Source: Paraburkholderia kururiensis (GTDB lineage: Bacteria > Pseudomonadota > Gammaproteobacteria > Burkholderiales > Burkholderiaceae). From it: a stretch of DNA of 64,000 nucleotides. This document shows, piece by piece, positions 32,148 through 40,257 of the stretch. Made by a program: the position numbers and the translations under genes. The notes beneath the pieces are model-generated. The model ran no database searches. It was given only the letters and a program-made list of their open reading frames with translations, and was not told the origin of the DNA. The stretch spans positions 4,402,001-4,466,000 of the forward strand of contig NZ_CP139965.1 in the NCBI RefSeq assembly GCF_034424375.1. Reading direction: 5' to 3'. The number at the start of each line of letters is the position of its first letter. Position 1 is the first letter of the stretch.

Positions 32148-33518
32148 ATGCATCGAATCACCATGACCGGCCGCGTCAATCTCGGCCATCTGTTCTGGCT
32201 GCGCAGTCTCGCGATCATCGGGCAACTCTGCACGATCGCCGCCGTGCAGATCTTCTTCGGCGTGCACCTGCCCATTCCGGCCATGCTGCTCGTGATCGCG
32301 CTGGAGGTCATTTTCAACGGGCTCACGTGGCTGCGCGTTTCGCAGGAGCGGCCGGAATCCAATCTGGAACTGTTCGGCCAGATCTGGGTGGACCTGGGCG
32401 CGCTCTCGGCGCTGCTGTTTCTCTCCGGCGGCACGACCAATCCGTTCGTTTCGCTTTATCTGCCGTCGCTTGCCATTGCCGCCGCGGTGCTGCCGTGGCA
32501 CCTGATGCTGTGGCTCGCGGCGTTCGCGGTGTCGTGCTACGCGGTACTCGGGTTCGACTCGGTGCCGCTCAACATGGACAACCCGGCGAACCTGTTCGAC
32601 TACTACCGCGCCGGCATGTGGGTGAACTTCATGGTGAGTGTGGGGTTGATCGCGTGGTTCGTGGCGCGCATGTCGGGCGCGCTGCGCCAGCGCGACGCGG
32701 CGCTCGGCGACGCGCAGCAGCGGCTGTTGCGCGACGAGCGAGCCGTGGCCCTCGGCGTGCAGGCCGCCACCGTCGCGCACGAGATCGGCACGCCGCTTTC
32801 CACGATCGCCATGCTGACCGAGGAGCTGCGCGACGCCGCCCGCACCGACGCGGGCCTCGCGCCCTACGCAGCTGACCTCGAGCTGCTCGAAAAGCAGATG
32901 ACGTTGTGCACCTCGGCGCTGGCCCGGCTGCGTAGCCGCGCGTCGTCGGGCGGCAGCCGCCAGGCGGTGAGCGAATGGATGGGCCCGTTTGCCGAGCAAT
33001 GGCGGCTGCGCCATCCGCATGTGAAGTTCGAGCTGATGGGTGACCCTCCCGCCAACCTCGCCGTGGACGACACGGTGGCCGTTGGCCAGATTCTCACCAT
33101 CCTGCTCGACAACGCCGCGCGCGTGAGCCGCGATCACGTCACGCTGGCCGCGCGTTCTGCCGGCCGCGACGACCTCGTCGAATTCGAGGTGTGCGACGCC
33201 GGCCCCGGCATTCCCGCGTCGTTGCGGGCATCGCTCGGTACGACGCCGGTGGATAGCACGCAGGGCGGCCACGGCGTGGGGCTGTACCTCGCGTTTTCGG
33301 CGGCGGCGCGGCTGGGCGGATCGATCGAGCTGGCCGATGTGGCTCCTGCCGGGGCGTCGGCGGCGTCGTCGGCTTCGTCGGCAGGGCCGGCGGCCGGGAG
33401 CGGCCGGGCGCCACGCGGTACGCGCGCGCTCTTGCGCATGCCCGCCACGCGTATCGCGGTTGCGGCCTCAACCGGGGTGGATGCTGCTGGCGGCGTCACC
33501 GGTTCTGCGGCGACATGA
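32148..33518 (+). CDS. regB: RegB/PrrB-type redox sensor histidine kinase
   Basis: Membrane histidine kinase with six N-terminal helices (about 15-170). The stretch LFLSGGTTNPFVSLYLPSLAIA contains the GGxxNPF motif that binds quinone in RegB. The phosphoacceptor is H211 in VAHEIGTPLSTIAML, and C254 in EKQMTLCTSALARLRS corresponds in position to the redox-active Cys of RegB. ATPase motifs: LLDNAARVS, CDAGPGIP and GHGVGLYLAFSAA. After about residue 400 there is an Ala/Ser/Gly-rich tail. 456 residues. The following gene is a RegA-type regulator, giving a complete redox system like RegBA/RoxSR/ActSR. Confidence 0.9.
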   Translation: MHRITMTGRVNLGHLFWLRSLAIIGQLCTIAAVQIFFGVHLPIPAMLLVIALEVIFNGLTWLRVSQERPESNLELFGQIWVDLGALSALLFLSGGTTNPFVSLYLPSLAIAAAVLPWHLMLWLAAFAVSCYAVLGFDSVPLNMDNPANLFDYYRAGMWVNFMVSVGLIAWFVARMSGALRQRDAALGDAQQRLLRDERAVALGVQAATVAHEIGTPLSTIAMLTEELRDAARTDAGLAPYAADLELLEKQMTLCTSALARLRSRASSGGSRQAVSEWMGPFAEQWRLRHPHVKFELMGDPPANLAVDDTVAVGQILTILLDNAARVSRDHVTLAARSAGRDDLVEFEVCDAGPGIPASLRASLGTTPVDSTQGGHGVGLYLAFSAAARLGGSIELADVAPAGASAASSASSAGPAAGSGRAPRGTRALLRMPATRIAVAASTGVDAAGGVTGSAAT

Positions 33519-33608
33519 TCCAGGTCATTTCATCGCGGCGCGAAAGGCGCAGCATCAGGAATTAACCAGGCGCGGTGGCTGGTGAAGGACAAACGGCCAG
33601 GGACAAAG

Positions 33609-33635
33609 GACCTGAAGGCCTGAAAGGTCTAAAGG
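33609..33635 (+). repeat. Three degenerate 9-bp tandem repeats before regA
   Basis: GACCTGAAG, GCCTGAAAG and GTCTAAAGG follow each other without gaps in the 155-bp spacer between the kinase and regulator genes. A related GGGACAAAG lies just upstream. Purpose unknown; possibly a slippage-prone spacer. Confidence 0.5.
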
Positions 33636-33673
33636 GTTGGGCGGCCGCACCGCATAACACGGAGAAAAGATCA

Positions 33674-34216
33674 ATGAGCGACATGAATTTCCTGGTGATC
33701 GACGACGACGAGGTGTTCTCGGGCATTCTGGCCCGCGGCCTCGCCCGGCGCGGCTTTACGGTGCAGCAGGCACACGATGGGGACGAGGCGGTCCGGTTGG
33801 CGAATCAGCAGAAATTCGGCCAGATCACGGTGGACCTGCATCTCGGCAACGATTCCGGGCTGAGCCTTGTGGCGCCGCTGCGCGAGCTTCAGCCGGACGC
33901 GCGCATCCTCGTGCTGACCGGGTACGCGAGCATTGCCACCGCCGTTCAGGCAGTGAAGGACGGCGCGGACAACTACCTCGCCAAGCCCGCGAACGTCGAG
34001 ACGATTCTTTCGGCGCTGCAGACCGAGGCGAGTGCGGTCCAGGCCGAAGAGGCGCTAGAACACCCCATGCCGCTTTCGGTGGCGCGGCTCGAATGGGAGC
34101 ACATCCAGCGCGTGCTGGCCGAGAACGGCGGCAATATCTCCGCGACGGCGCGGGCGCTCAACATGCATCGGCGCACGCTGCAGCGCAAGCTCGCGAAGCG
34201 GCCGGTGAAGCAGTGA
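33674..34216 (+). CDS. regA: RegA/PrrA-type response regulator
   Basis: 180 residues from ATG 33674, which has GGAGAAAAG about 6 nt upstream; the longer open frame from 33575 lacks support. Receiver domain with VIDDDE, phosphoacceptor D54 in ITVDLHLGND, VLTGYASIAT and NYLAKPAN. An acidic linker with EALEHPMPLSVARLEWEHI leads to a Fis-type HTH, GGNISATARALNMHRRTLQRKLAKR, which is nearly identical to the RegA DNA-recognition helix. Expected to control respiratory and redox genes with the upstream kinase. Confidence 0.93.
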   Translation: MSDMNFLVIDDDEVFSGILARGLARRGFTVQQAHDGDEAVRLANQQKFGQITVDLHLGNDSGLSLVAPLRELQPDARILVLTGYASIATAVQAVKDGADNYLAKPANVETILSALQTEASAVQAEEALEHPMPLSVARLEWEHIQRVLAENGGNISATARALNMHRRTLQRKLAKRPVKQ

Positions 34217-34248
34217 ACGCGGGACGCTGGAAGGCGGCCGCGGAAACG

Positions 34249-34277
34249 AAAACGCCCGGCGCGTCGTGCGCCGGGCG
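34249..34277 (-). terminator. Terminator downstream of hslU
   Basis: A perfect 10-bp stem CGCCCGGCGC/GCGCCGGGCG (34253-34262 with 34268-34277) with a 5-nt loop, followed on the - strand by TTTT. It lies 27 bp after the hslU stop and could also slow + strand transcripts from regA. Confidence 0.7.
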
Positions 34278-34304
34278 TCCTGCTCAGTTCGACTTGAAGG
34301 CTGA

Positions 34305-35648
34305 TTAAAGCACGTAGCGCGAGAGGTCCTCGTCCTGCGAGACTTCGTTCAATGCGCGATCCACGTAAGCGGCGTCGATGGTCACGCTGTTGCCCGCATG
34401 GTTGCCGGCAGCAAACGAGATTTCCTCCAGCAGCTTTTCGATCACCGTGTAGAGCCGGCGCGCGCCGATGTTCTCGGTCTTCTCGTTCACCGCGTAGGCA
34501 ATCTCCGCGAGGCGCCGGATGCCGTCTTCGGCGAAGTCGAGCTGCACGTCTTCGGTGGCGAGCAGCGCCTGGTATTGCTTGACGAGGCTCGCGTCGGTGG
34601 CCACCAGAATCGCCTCGAAGTCCTTCACGGAAAGCGAATCCAGTTCGACACGGATCGGAAAGCGTCCCTGCAGTTCGGGAATCAGGTCGCTCGGCTTGGC
34701 CAGATGGAACGCGCCGCTCGCGATGAACAGGATGTGATCGGTCTTCACCATCCCGTACTTCGTGTTGATAGTGGTGCCTTCCACGAGCGGCAGCAGGTCG
34801 CGCTGCACGCCCTGGCGCGACACCTCGCCGGCGCCGGCTTCGTTGCGTGAGGTGATCTTGTCGATTTCGTCGAGGAACACGATGCCGTTCTGCTCGACGT
34901 TCTGCACGGCCTTCGTTTTCACTTCCTCTTCGTTGAGCATCTTGCCGGCTTCTTCGTCGGTCAGCACTTTCAGCGCCTCGCTCACCTTCAGCTTGCGGCG
35001 CGTTTTCTTGCCGCCGCCCAGATTCGCGAACATCGAACGGATCTGCTCGGTCATATCTTCCATGCCCGGCGGTCCCATGATGTCCATGCCGACTTGCGGC
35101 AACTCCACGTCGAGTTCGATTTCCTTGTCGTCGAGCTGGCCTTCGCGCAGACGCTTGCGGAAGGTCTGGCGCGTGGTGCTGTCCGTGTCGCCGTGGCTGC
35201 TGTCGCCCGTGGAGCCGAAGCCGACCGGGCGTGCGGGCGGCAGCAGGATATCGAGAATGCGGTCTTCGGCGAGGTCTTGCGCCTTCGTGCGGACCTTGCG
35301 CATTTCCGCTTCGCGCGTCTGCTTGACGGAGATTTCGATCAGGTCGCGCACGATGCTGTCGACGTCTCGCCCCACGTAGCCCACTTCGGTGAACTTCGTG
35401 GCTTCGATCTTGATGAACGGCGCGTCGGCCAGCTTCGCGAGACGGCGCGCAATTTCGGTTTTACCGACACCCGTCGGTCCGATCATCAGAATGTTCTTGG
35501 GGGTGATTTCCTGGCGCAGCGGCTCGGCCACCTGCTGCCGGCGCCAGCGATTGCGCAATGCGACGGCGACGGCTTTCTTCGCGCGCGCCTGGCCAATGAT
35601 GTGCTTGTCGAGTTCCGAGACGATCTCGGCAGGGGTCATGGTGCTCAT
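34305..35648 (-). CDS. hslU: ATPase subunit HslU of the HslUV protease
   Basis: AAA+ unfoldase that feeds substrates to HslV in the cytosol. 447 residues, normal length. [34 protein letters not shown] starts the family; Walker A is GPTGVGKTE, the pore motif [12 protein letters not shown], Walker [11 protein letters not shown], sensor region [29 protein letters not shown], and the C-terminus EDLSRYVL that docks into HslV. 43 bp after hslV. Confidence 0.98.
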   Translation of the reverse strand: MSTMTPAEIVSELDKHIIGQARAKKAVAVALRNRWRRQQVAEPLRQEITPKNILMIGPTGVGKTEIARRLAKLADAPFIKIEATKFTEVGYVGRDVDSIVRDLIEISVKQTREAEMRKVRTKAQDLAEDRILDILLPPARPVGFGSTGDSSHGDTDSTTRQTFRKRLREGQLDDKEIELDVELPQVGMDIMGPPGMEDMTEQIRSMFANLGGGKKTRRKLKVSEALKVLTDEEAGKMLNEEEVKTKAVQNVEQNGIVFLDEIDKITSRNEAGAGEVSRQGVQRDLLPLVEGTTINTKYGMVKTDHILFIASGAFHLAKPSDLIPELQGRFPIRVELDSLSVKDFEAILVATDASLVKQYQALLATEDVQLDFAEDGIRRLAEIAYAVNEKTENIGARRLYTVIEKLLEEISFAAGNHAGNSVTIDAAYVDRALNEVSQDEDLSRYVL

Positions 35649-35669
35649 CGTGGATCAGTCCTTGGCTCG

Positions 35670-35696
35670 TCCGTTATGTCCGTTACGTCCGTTACT
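35670..35696. repeat. Three 9-bp tandem repeats in the hslV-hslU spacer
   Basis: On the + strand TCCGTTATG, TCCGTTACG and TCCGTTACT run without gaps, with 7 of 9 positions identical in all three. The last copy includes the hslV stop codon. On the transcript they would read as CGTAACGGA units. Confidence 0.75.
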
Positions 35697-36228
35697 CGAT
35701 GGTCTCGATGACGCGGTTGTGGTTCGTGTAGATGCACATGTCGCCGGCAATCTCCAGCGACTTCTCCACGATCTCGCGCGGCGACAGGTCGGTGTTTTCC
35801 GCCAGCGCACGCGCGGCCGCCTGAGCGTAGGCACCGCCCGAGCCGATGGCGCAGATGCCGCCTTCGGGGTCCAGCACGTCGCCGTTGCCGGTAATGACGA
35901 GCGTGGTTTGCGAATCCGCGGCGATCAGCATGGCTTCGAGACGACGCAGCATGCGGTCGGTACGCCAGTCTTTGGCCAGTTCCACCGCGGCGCGGGTGAG
36001 ATTGCCCTGATGCTTTTCGAGCTTCGCTTCGAAGCGGTCGAGCAGCGAGAACGCGTCGGCGGTGCCGCCTGCGAAGCCGACCATCACCTTGCCGTTATAG
36101 ATGCGCCGGACCTTCTTCGCCCCGCCCTTCATGACGATGTTGCCGAGGGTGACCTGGCCGTCGCCGCCCAGCGCGACCTTGTCGCCGCGTCGCACGGAAA
36201 CGATCGTCGTACCGTGAAATTGCTCCAT
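35692..36228 (-). CDS. hslV: Peptidase subunit HslV of the HslUV protease
   Basis: Proteasome-like threonine peptidase, 178 residues. The start at 36228 (MEQFHG) is set by homology; the frame is open further upstream. After removal of the leader the catalytic Thr is in [23 protein letters not shown]. Other motifs: [22 protein letters not shown] and [22 protein letters not shown]. It forms a heat-shock operon with hslU, and a sigma-32-like promoter lies upstream. Confidence 0.97.
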   Translation of the reverse strand: MEQFHGTTIVSVRRGDKVALGGDGQVTLGNIVMKGGAKKVRRIYNGKVMVGFAGGTADAFSLLDRFEAKLEKHQGNLTRAAVELAKDWRTDRMLRRLEAMLIAADSQTTLVITGNGDVLDPEGGICAIGSGGAYAQAAARALAENTDLSPREIVEKSLEIAGDMCIYTNHNRVIETIE

Positions 36229-36342
36229 GTGCGTTCCTTGTTGCAAAAACGGGTGGAGGCCGCAGCGCTGAGGCGCTGCCGCCGGAATCCGGAAGCGGGC
36301 GGCGCGCATGCAGCGGCGCGCCGGTACACGCGTATTCGGTCT

Positions 36343-36370
36343 ATTTTAGGGCGGGCCTGCGCATATCAAG
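36343..36370 (-). promoter_or_regulatory. Sigma-32-type promoter of hslVU
   Basis: On the - strand CTTGAT (36370-36365), exactly 13 nt, then CCCTAAAAT (36351-36343). This fits the heat-shock consensus CTTGAA-N13-CCCCATNTA with few mismatches and stands about 115 bp before the hslV start. hslVU is heat-shock controlled in other proteobacteria. Confidence 0.6.
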
Positions 36371-36537
36371 GGCAGCCGCGACGGGATGCCTGGCATGCAT
36401 TGCGCAGTGCGTCGGGCGGGTTATTAAGTGCCACATGCCGACGCGGGGACAACCTCGCGCCGTACCGTGCGGCGGTGGCCAACGCGCCGAAGACGCGCGA
36501 GAGGCAAGCGCCGGAGACGAGACAAAGGGCGAGCCCA

Positions 36538-36566
36538 AGAAAAAGGCGCACGGCAAGCCGTGCGCC
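36538..36566 (-). terminator. Terminator of dksA
   Basis: A perfect 10-bp inverted repeat GGCGCACGGC/GCCGTGCGCC (36545-36554 with 36557-36566), followed on the - strand by TTTTTCTT. It lies 60 bp after the dksA stop. Confidence 0.85.
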
Positions 36567-36626
36567 TCGTCATGAAGCTCATTGATGTGCGCGGATCTGA
36601 TTTGAGGCCAGGCCGCGCCGCAGTGG

Positions 36627-37046
36627 TCAGTCGCCGAACAGCTTCTGGCGCAGTTCGCGCCGCTCCTGCGCTTCGAGCGAGAGCGTGGCCGTGGGCCGCG
36701 CGAGCAGACGCGGAATGCCGATCGGCTCGCCGGTTTCTTCGCACCAGCCGTACTCGCCCGATTCGATGCGCGCCAGCGACTGCTGTACCTTCTTCAGCAG
36801 CTTGCGCTCACGGTCGCGCGTGCGCAGTTCCAGCGCATGCTCTTCTTCGATGGTCGCGCGGTCGGCCGGGTCCGGCACGATCACGGTTTCACGAAGATTC
36901 TCGGTTGTCTGGCCCGCATTGCGGAGAATTTCCGCCTGCAGCTGTTCAAGCCGGTTCTTGAAGAAAGCGAGCTGATCGTCGTTCATGTAATCCTTGTCGC
37001 TCATCTTCAGGATTTCGGCTTCGGTCAAGAGTCGTTTCGTCGTCAT
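36627..37046 (-). CDS. dksA: RNA polymerase-binding protein DksA, lacking three zinc cysteines
   Basis: Secondary-channel binding factor that works with ppGpp. 139 residues from ATG 37046 (MTTKRLLTEAEILKMSDKDYMNDDQ); an upstream in-frame GTG at 37112 is less likely. The coiled coil has the tip motif DPADRATIEEE with the essential Asp and Ala. In the globular part the four zinc Cys of E. coli DksA correspond here to C102, T105, S123 and A126 (WCEETGEPIGIPRLLARPTATLSLEAQ). This looks like the zinc-independent type, similar in logic to Pseudomonas DksA2. A perfect terminator follows; the upstream gene on the same strand is a CobW GTPase. Confidence 0.94.
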   Translation of the reverse strand: MTTKRLLTEAEILKMSDKDYMNDDQLAFFKNRLEQLQAEILRNAGQTTENLRETVIVPDPADRATIEEEHALELRTRDRERKLLKKVQQSLARIESGEYGWCEETGEPIGIPRLLARPTATLSLEAQERRELRQKLFGD

Positions 37047-37669
37047 CTGGCTTGCTTCTTCAATGTGAGGCAAAACTGTTACATGTTGCCCGCACTTTCG
37101 TGTTACCCGCAATGGCCTTCATGGCGCTCAACGAGTGCCGGCGAACACGGACGACAGGCTCTTTGTCGTGACGCCGAAGCGCCGATGCGGGGCCGAACTC
37201 CTCTGGAAACCGATCTACAGATGCTCCTGAGGCATTTTTTGTACCGGCGAGCGCCCTCTGGCGCGATTCGCCGGCATGGCCATCGGCATGCTCCGGATAA
37301 GGTTTCCCGGTGCCGTACTTGCCGTTTCTTACCCGTTGCCGTGCGCTGTTGCAGATGCCATCGAGGTGTCTGCCTCGCCTCCTTCCGGCACCGCCTTAGG
37401 CGCACGCTCCATAACCGGGCCAAGGTTCTCATTCTCTAGTGGGCACGTATTGTAACTGAATCACAATCTGCCGCCGCAAGCAGGGAAACCCGCGGAGGCC
37501 ATGCCCGTAATCCCGAAAATATAACCCGCCAACTGCGAAAAAGCGACGATTCGCGTTTGCGTTTTCTTAACGGCGTCGGCCCGCATTTCTGAATGCGGGC
37601 CGACCCTTACCGGAGCCCTACGCGGCGCCTCGTGGGCCGCCGGAACCCCGTGCTGCTGTTGGCTGGAGC
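37047..37669. other. Long gene-free region upstream of dksA
   Basis: 623 bp between the cobW-family stop and the dksA start. Open frames on both strands are short, low-complexity and have no ribosome binding site. It holds an inverted repeat ATTGT-N9-ACAAT at 37449-37467, a strong hairpin at 37575-37604 and, near dksA, GTTACATGTTGCCCGCA next to a partial copy GTTACCCGCA (37078-37110), which may be promoter-proximal sites. Confidence 0.5.
37575..37604. repeat. Strong 13-bp inverted repeat after the cobW-family gene
   Basis: GTCGGCCCGCATT (37575-37587) and AATGCGGGCCGAC (37592-37604) are perfectly complementary with a TCTG loop. No T-run follows on either strand, so it is not a textbook terminator. 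It could be a processed 3' end, a Rho-assisted stop or a binding site. Confidence 0.6.
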
Positions 37670-38743
37670 TTAGGCGAGGCAGGCGTCGAGGCCGTCGGTG
37701 ATCAGGTCTTGCGGCAGCTCGATGCCGATGAACACCATCTTGTTGGTCTTCTTCTCTGCCGGCAGCCACTTCGCGGCGAGGTCGCTGCCCATCATCTGAT
37801 GCACCCCCTGGAACACGACCTTGCGGTCGACGCCCTTCATGTACAGCACGCCCTTGTAGCGCAGCAGGCGTTCGCCGTAGATCTGCAGGATGCCACCGAG
37901 AAAGTCTTCCAGTCGGTTCGGATCGAACGGGCGGTCGCTCCGGTAGACGAACGACTTGATCTTGTCGTCGTGATGCGCGTGGTGATGGTGGTGATGGCCA
38001 TGATCGTGGCCTTCGTGATTGCACTGGTCGTGGTCGTGGTCGCAATCAGCATGGTCGTGATCGTGGTGCTCGTGGTCATGATCGTGCTCGTCTTCGGCGA
38101 GGAAGTCCGGATCGATCTCGAGCTTCGCGTTCAGATTGAAACCGCGCAGGTCGAACACTTCCTTGATGTCCGCCTCGCCGAAATTGACCACGCGGATGAA
38201 CGCCTTCGGGTTCATGTGAACGAGCCGGTGGCGCAGGTCCGCCAACGCGTTTTCGTCGACGAGGTCCGACTTCGTGATGAAGAGGCGGTCGGCGAAACCC
38301 ACCTGGCGCTGTACGACTTCGTGCTCGTCGAGCTGGTGGTTCGCGTGCTTCGCGTCCACGAGCGTGATGATGGCGTCGAGCAGGAATTCGTCGGCGATCT
38401 CGTTATCCATGAAGAACGTCTGCGCGACCGGACCCGGATTGGCAAGGCCAGTGGTCTCGATCACGACGCGGTCGAAGTCGAGCTTGCCGTCGCGCTTCTT
38501 CGCCGCCAGATCGCCCAGCACGCGCGCGAGGTCGCCGCGAATGGTGCAGCAGATGCAGCCGTTGCTCATCTGGATGATCTGCTCGTTGGAGTCCTGCACG
38601 AGGATATCGTTGTCGATGTTCTCCTCTCCGAACTCGTTTTCCACCACGGCGATCTTCATGCCGTGCTTCTCGTTCAGGATGCGCTTGAGCAGCGTGGTTT
38701 TGCCGCTGCCCAGAAAGCCGGTGAGGATGGTAACGGGAATCAT
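37670..38743 (-). CDS. CobW/COG0523 metal-chaperone GTPase with His-rich loop
   Basis: G3E-family GTPase thought to deliver metals, mostly zinc, to client proteins. 357 residues. Walker A is GFLGSGKT (9-16); the metal motif is C63-I-C65-C66; [26 protein letters not shown] and ITKSDLVDE are the remaining GTPase motifs. A stretch of 43 residues (about 218-260) holds 20 His plus Asp, Glu and two Cys. The C-terminal CobW_C domain ([21 protein letters not shown]) is complete. It is the gene upstream of the zinc-site-deficient dksA. Members of this pairing are often under Zur in other bacteria, but I saw no convincing Zur box. Confidence 0.92.
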   Translation of the reverse strand: MIPVTILTGFLGSGKTTLLKRILNEKHGMKIAVVENEFGEENIDNDILVQDSNEQIIQMSNGCICCTIRGDLARVLGDLAAKKRDGKLDFDRVVIETTGLANPGPVAQTFFMDNEIADEFLLDAIITLVDAKHANHQLDEHEVVQRQVGFADRLFITKSDLVDENALADLRHRLVHMNPKAFIRVVNFGEADIKEVFDLRGFNLNAKLEIDPDFLAEDEHDHDHEHHDHDHADCDHDHDQCNHEGHDHGHHHHHHAHHDDKIKSFVYRSDRPFDPNRLEDFLGGILQIYGERLLRYKGVLYMKGVDRKVVFQGVHQMMGSDLAAKWLPAEKKTNKMVFIGIELPQDLITDGLDACLA

Positions 38744-38918
38744 GCTGGTCGCCTGTCAATGCGTGAATCGTGAATAGGGTGGCCCGGGCGCCGTGGCCGG
38801 GGCAATCGAACTGCCTATTGAAACATATCTGCCTTGCCACCGCTTGCGGCGGCAAGACGCGTTAGCCATGCGGACAAGGCGGCTGCCACCGCACAAACAG
38901 CCTCCCAAATGGGGCCGC

Positions 38919-40121
38919 TCAGGCGATTTGCAACAGCAGGCCCTTCAGGTACTCGCCTTCCGGAAATGCCGTGAGCAGCGGGTGATCGACGCCTGCGCCG
39001 AGCCGCTTGAGGATGCGCGCGTCCACGCGCGCGTCCGCGGCCGCACCGGCGACGATTTTCTGGAACAGCTCCGCGTCGATCGCGCCCGAGCACGAGTAGG
39101 TGAACAGCAGGCCGCCCGGACGCAGCAGCTTGAAGCCGCTGAGGTTGATGTCCTTGTACGCGCGCGCGGCCCGATCGACGTGCTCGCGCGACGGCGCGAA
39201 CTTCGGCGGATCGAGCACGATCAGGTCGAAGCGCTGACCGTCGTCGTAGAGGCTGCGCAGGGTGCGGAACGCGTCGGCGTCGAGCCAGGTGGCGCGCGCT
39301 GCGTCGAAGCCGTTCGCCGCGACGTTCTGCTGGGCAAGCGCAAGCGCCTCGCCCGACGAATCGATGGAGACCACGCGCGCCGCACCGCCCTTGAGCGCCG
39401 CAAGCGAAAAGCCGCCCGTGTAGCAGAAGCAGTTCAGCACGTCGCGGCCTTGCGCGAAGGTCTGCACGAGCGCGCGGTTGTCGCGCTGGTCGATGTAGAA
39501 GCCGGTTTTGTGGCCGCTGCGCACGTCCACGTGGTAACGCACGCCGTTCTCGGTGACGACGAGCGTCTCGGGCGGCGCCTCGCCCGCCAGCACGCCCGTT
39601 GTTTGTTCGAGCCCTTCCTTCTCGCGGATCGATACGTCCGAGCGCTCGTAGACGTTCGGGCAACCGGTCGCGCCCACGAGCGCCGCCACGATCGCCTCCT
39701 TCCACGCCTCGACGCCCGCCGCCATGAACTGGCAGACCAGCTGGCCGCGCGCCTGCGCATCGTCGGCGGTGTAGTAGTCGACGATCAGGCCGGGCAGACC
39801 ATCCGCCTCGCCGAAGATCAGGCGCACTGCGCCCGTGTCGCGCACCATCTGCTGGCGATGGGCCAGCGCGCGCTGCACGCGGCGCTTGAAGAAGGCGTGA
39901 TCGATGGGCTCGGTTTCGTCGAAGGTCCACACGCGGGCGCGGATCTGCGAGTGCGGGCTCCAGGCGGCGCGCGCGAGGAACCGGCCGTCGTGGGCGCGCA
40001 CGATGACGGTGGCGCCGGAAGCCGGCTTGCCGTCGACGCGGTCGATCGCATTCGCGTAGACCCATGGGTGGCGGCGCAGCAGCGACTTCTCTTTCGACGG
40101 TTTGAGCGTAACGATGTTCAT
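38919..40121 (-). CDS. rlmI: 23S rRNA m5C1962 methyltransferase RlmI
   Basis: SAM-dependent 23S rRNA cytosine-5 methyltransferase, 400 residues. N-terminal PUA domain (LKPSKEKSLLRRHPWVYANAIDRVDGKP...), central region with GLPGLIVDYY, and a Rossmann methyltransferase domain with DVLNCFCYTGGFSLAAL (SAM), DLIVLDPPKFAPSR (DPPxF) and FTYSCSGAI carrying the catalytic Cys. Complete. An imperfect hairpin lies at 38832-38857 downstream, with no T-run. Confidence 0.95.
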   Translation of the reverse strand: MNIVTLKPSKEKSLLRRHPWVYANAIDRVDGKPASGATVIVRAHDGRFLARAAWSPHSQIRARVWTFDETEPIDHAFFKRRVQRALAHRQQMVRDTGAVRLIFGEADGLPGLIVDYYTADDAQARGQLVCQFMAAGVEAWKEAIVAALVGATGCPNVYERSDVSIREKEGLEQTTGVLAGEAPPETLVVTENGVRYHVDVRSGHKTGFYIDQRDNRALVQTFAQGRDVLNCFCYTGGFSLAALKGGAARVVSIDSSGEALALAQQNVAANGFDAARATWLDADAFRTLRSLYDDGQRFDLIVLDPPKFAPSREHVDRAARAYKDINLSGFKLLRPGGLLFTYSCSGAIDAELFQKIVAGAAADARVDARILKRLGAGVDHPLLTAFPEGEYLKGLLLQIA

Positions 40122-40257
40122 GACGGATTCGGTTGGGTGAAACGTGAGGCGCTAAAAGGCGGCGATAGCGCGTTTTCGCAAAGGGTGGCGACGCACGAAG
40201 AAGGGCCGCGCTGCAGGAGTCGGCGCAGCGCGACGCCCGACGCACGGGCTTCAGGCG

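Noticed and set aside
31758..33272. Long - strand open frame opposite the RegB-type kinase
   Set aside because: The + strand kinase has all boxes; the antisense product is Arg/Gln-rich noise.
37103..37432. Arg/Cys-rich - strand frame upstream of dksA
   Set aside because: Composition typical of non-coding GC-rich DNA; no ribosome site; overlaps equally open + strand frames.
38744..38918. Zur box before the CobW-family gene
   Set aside because: ATATGTTTCAATAG resembles one half-site only; there is no palindromic partner.
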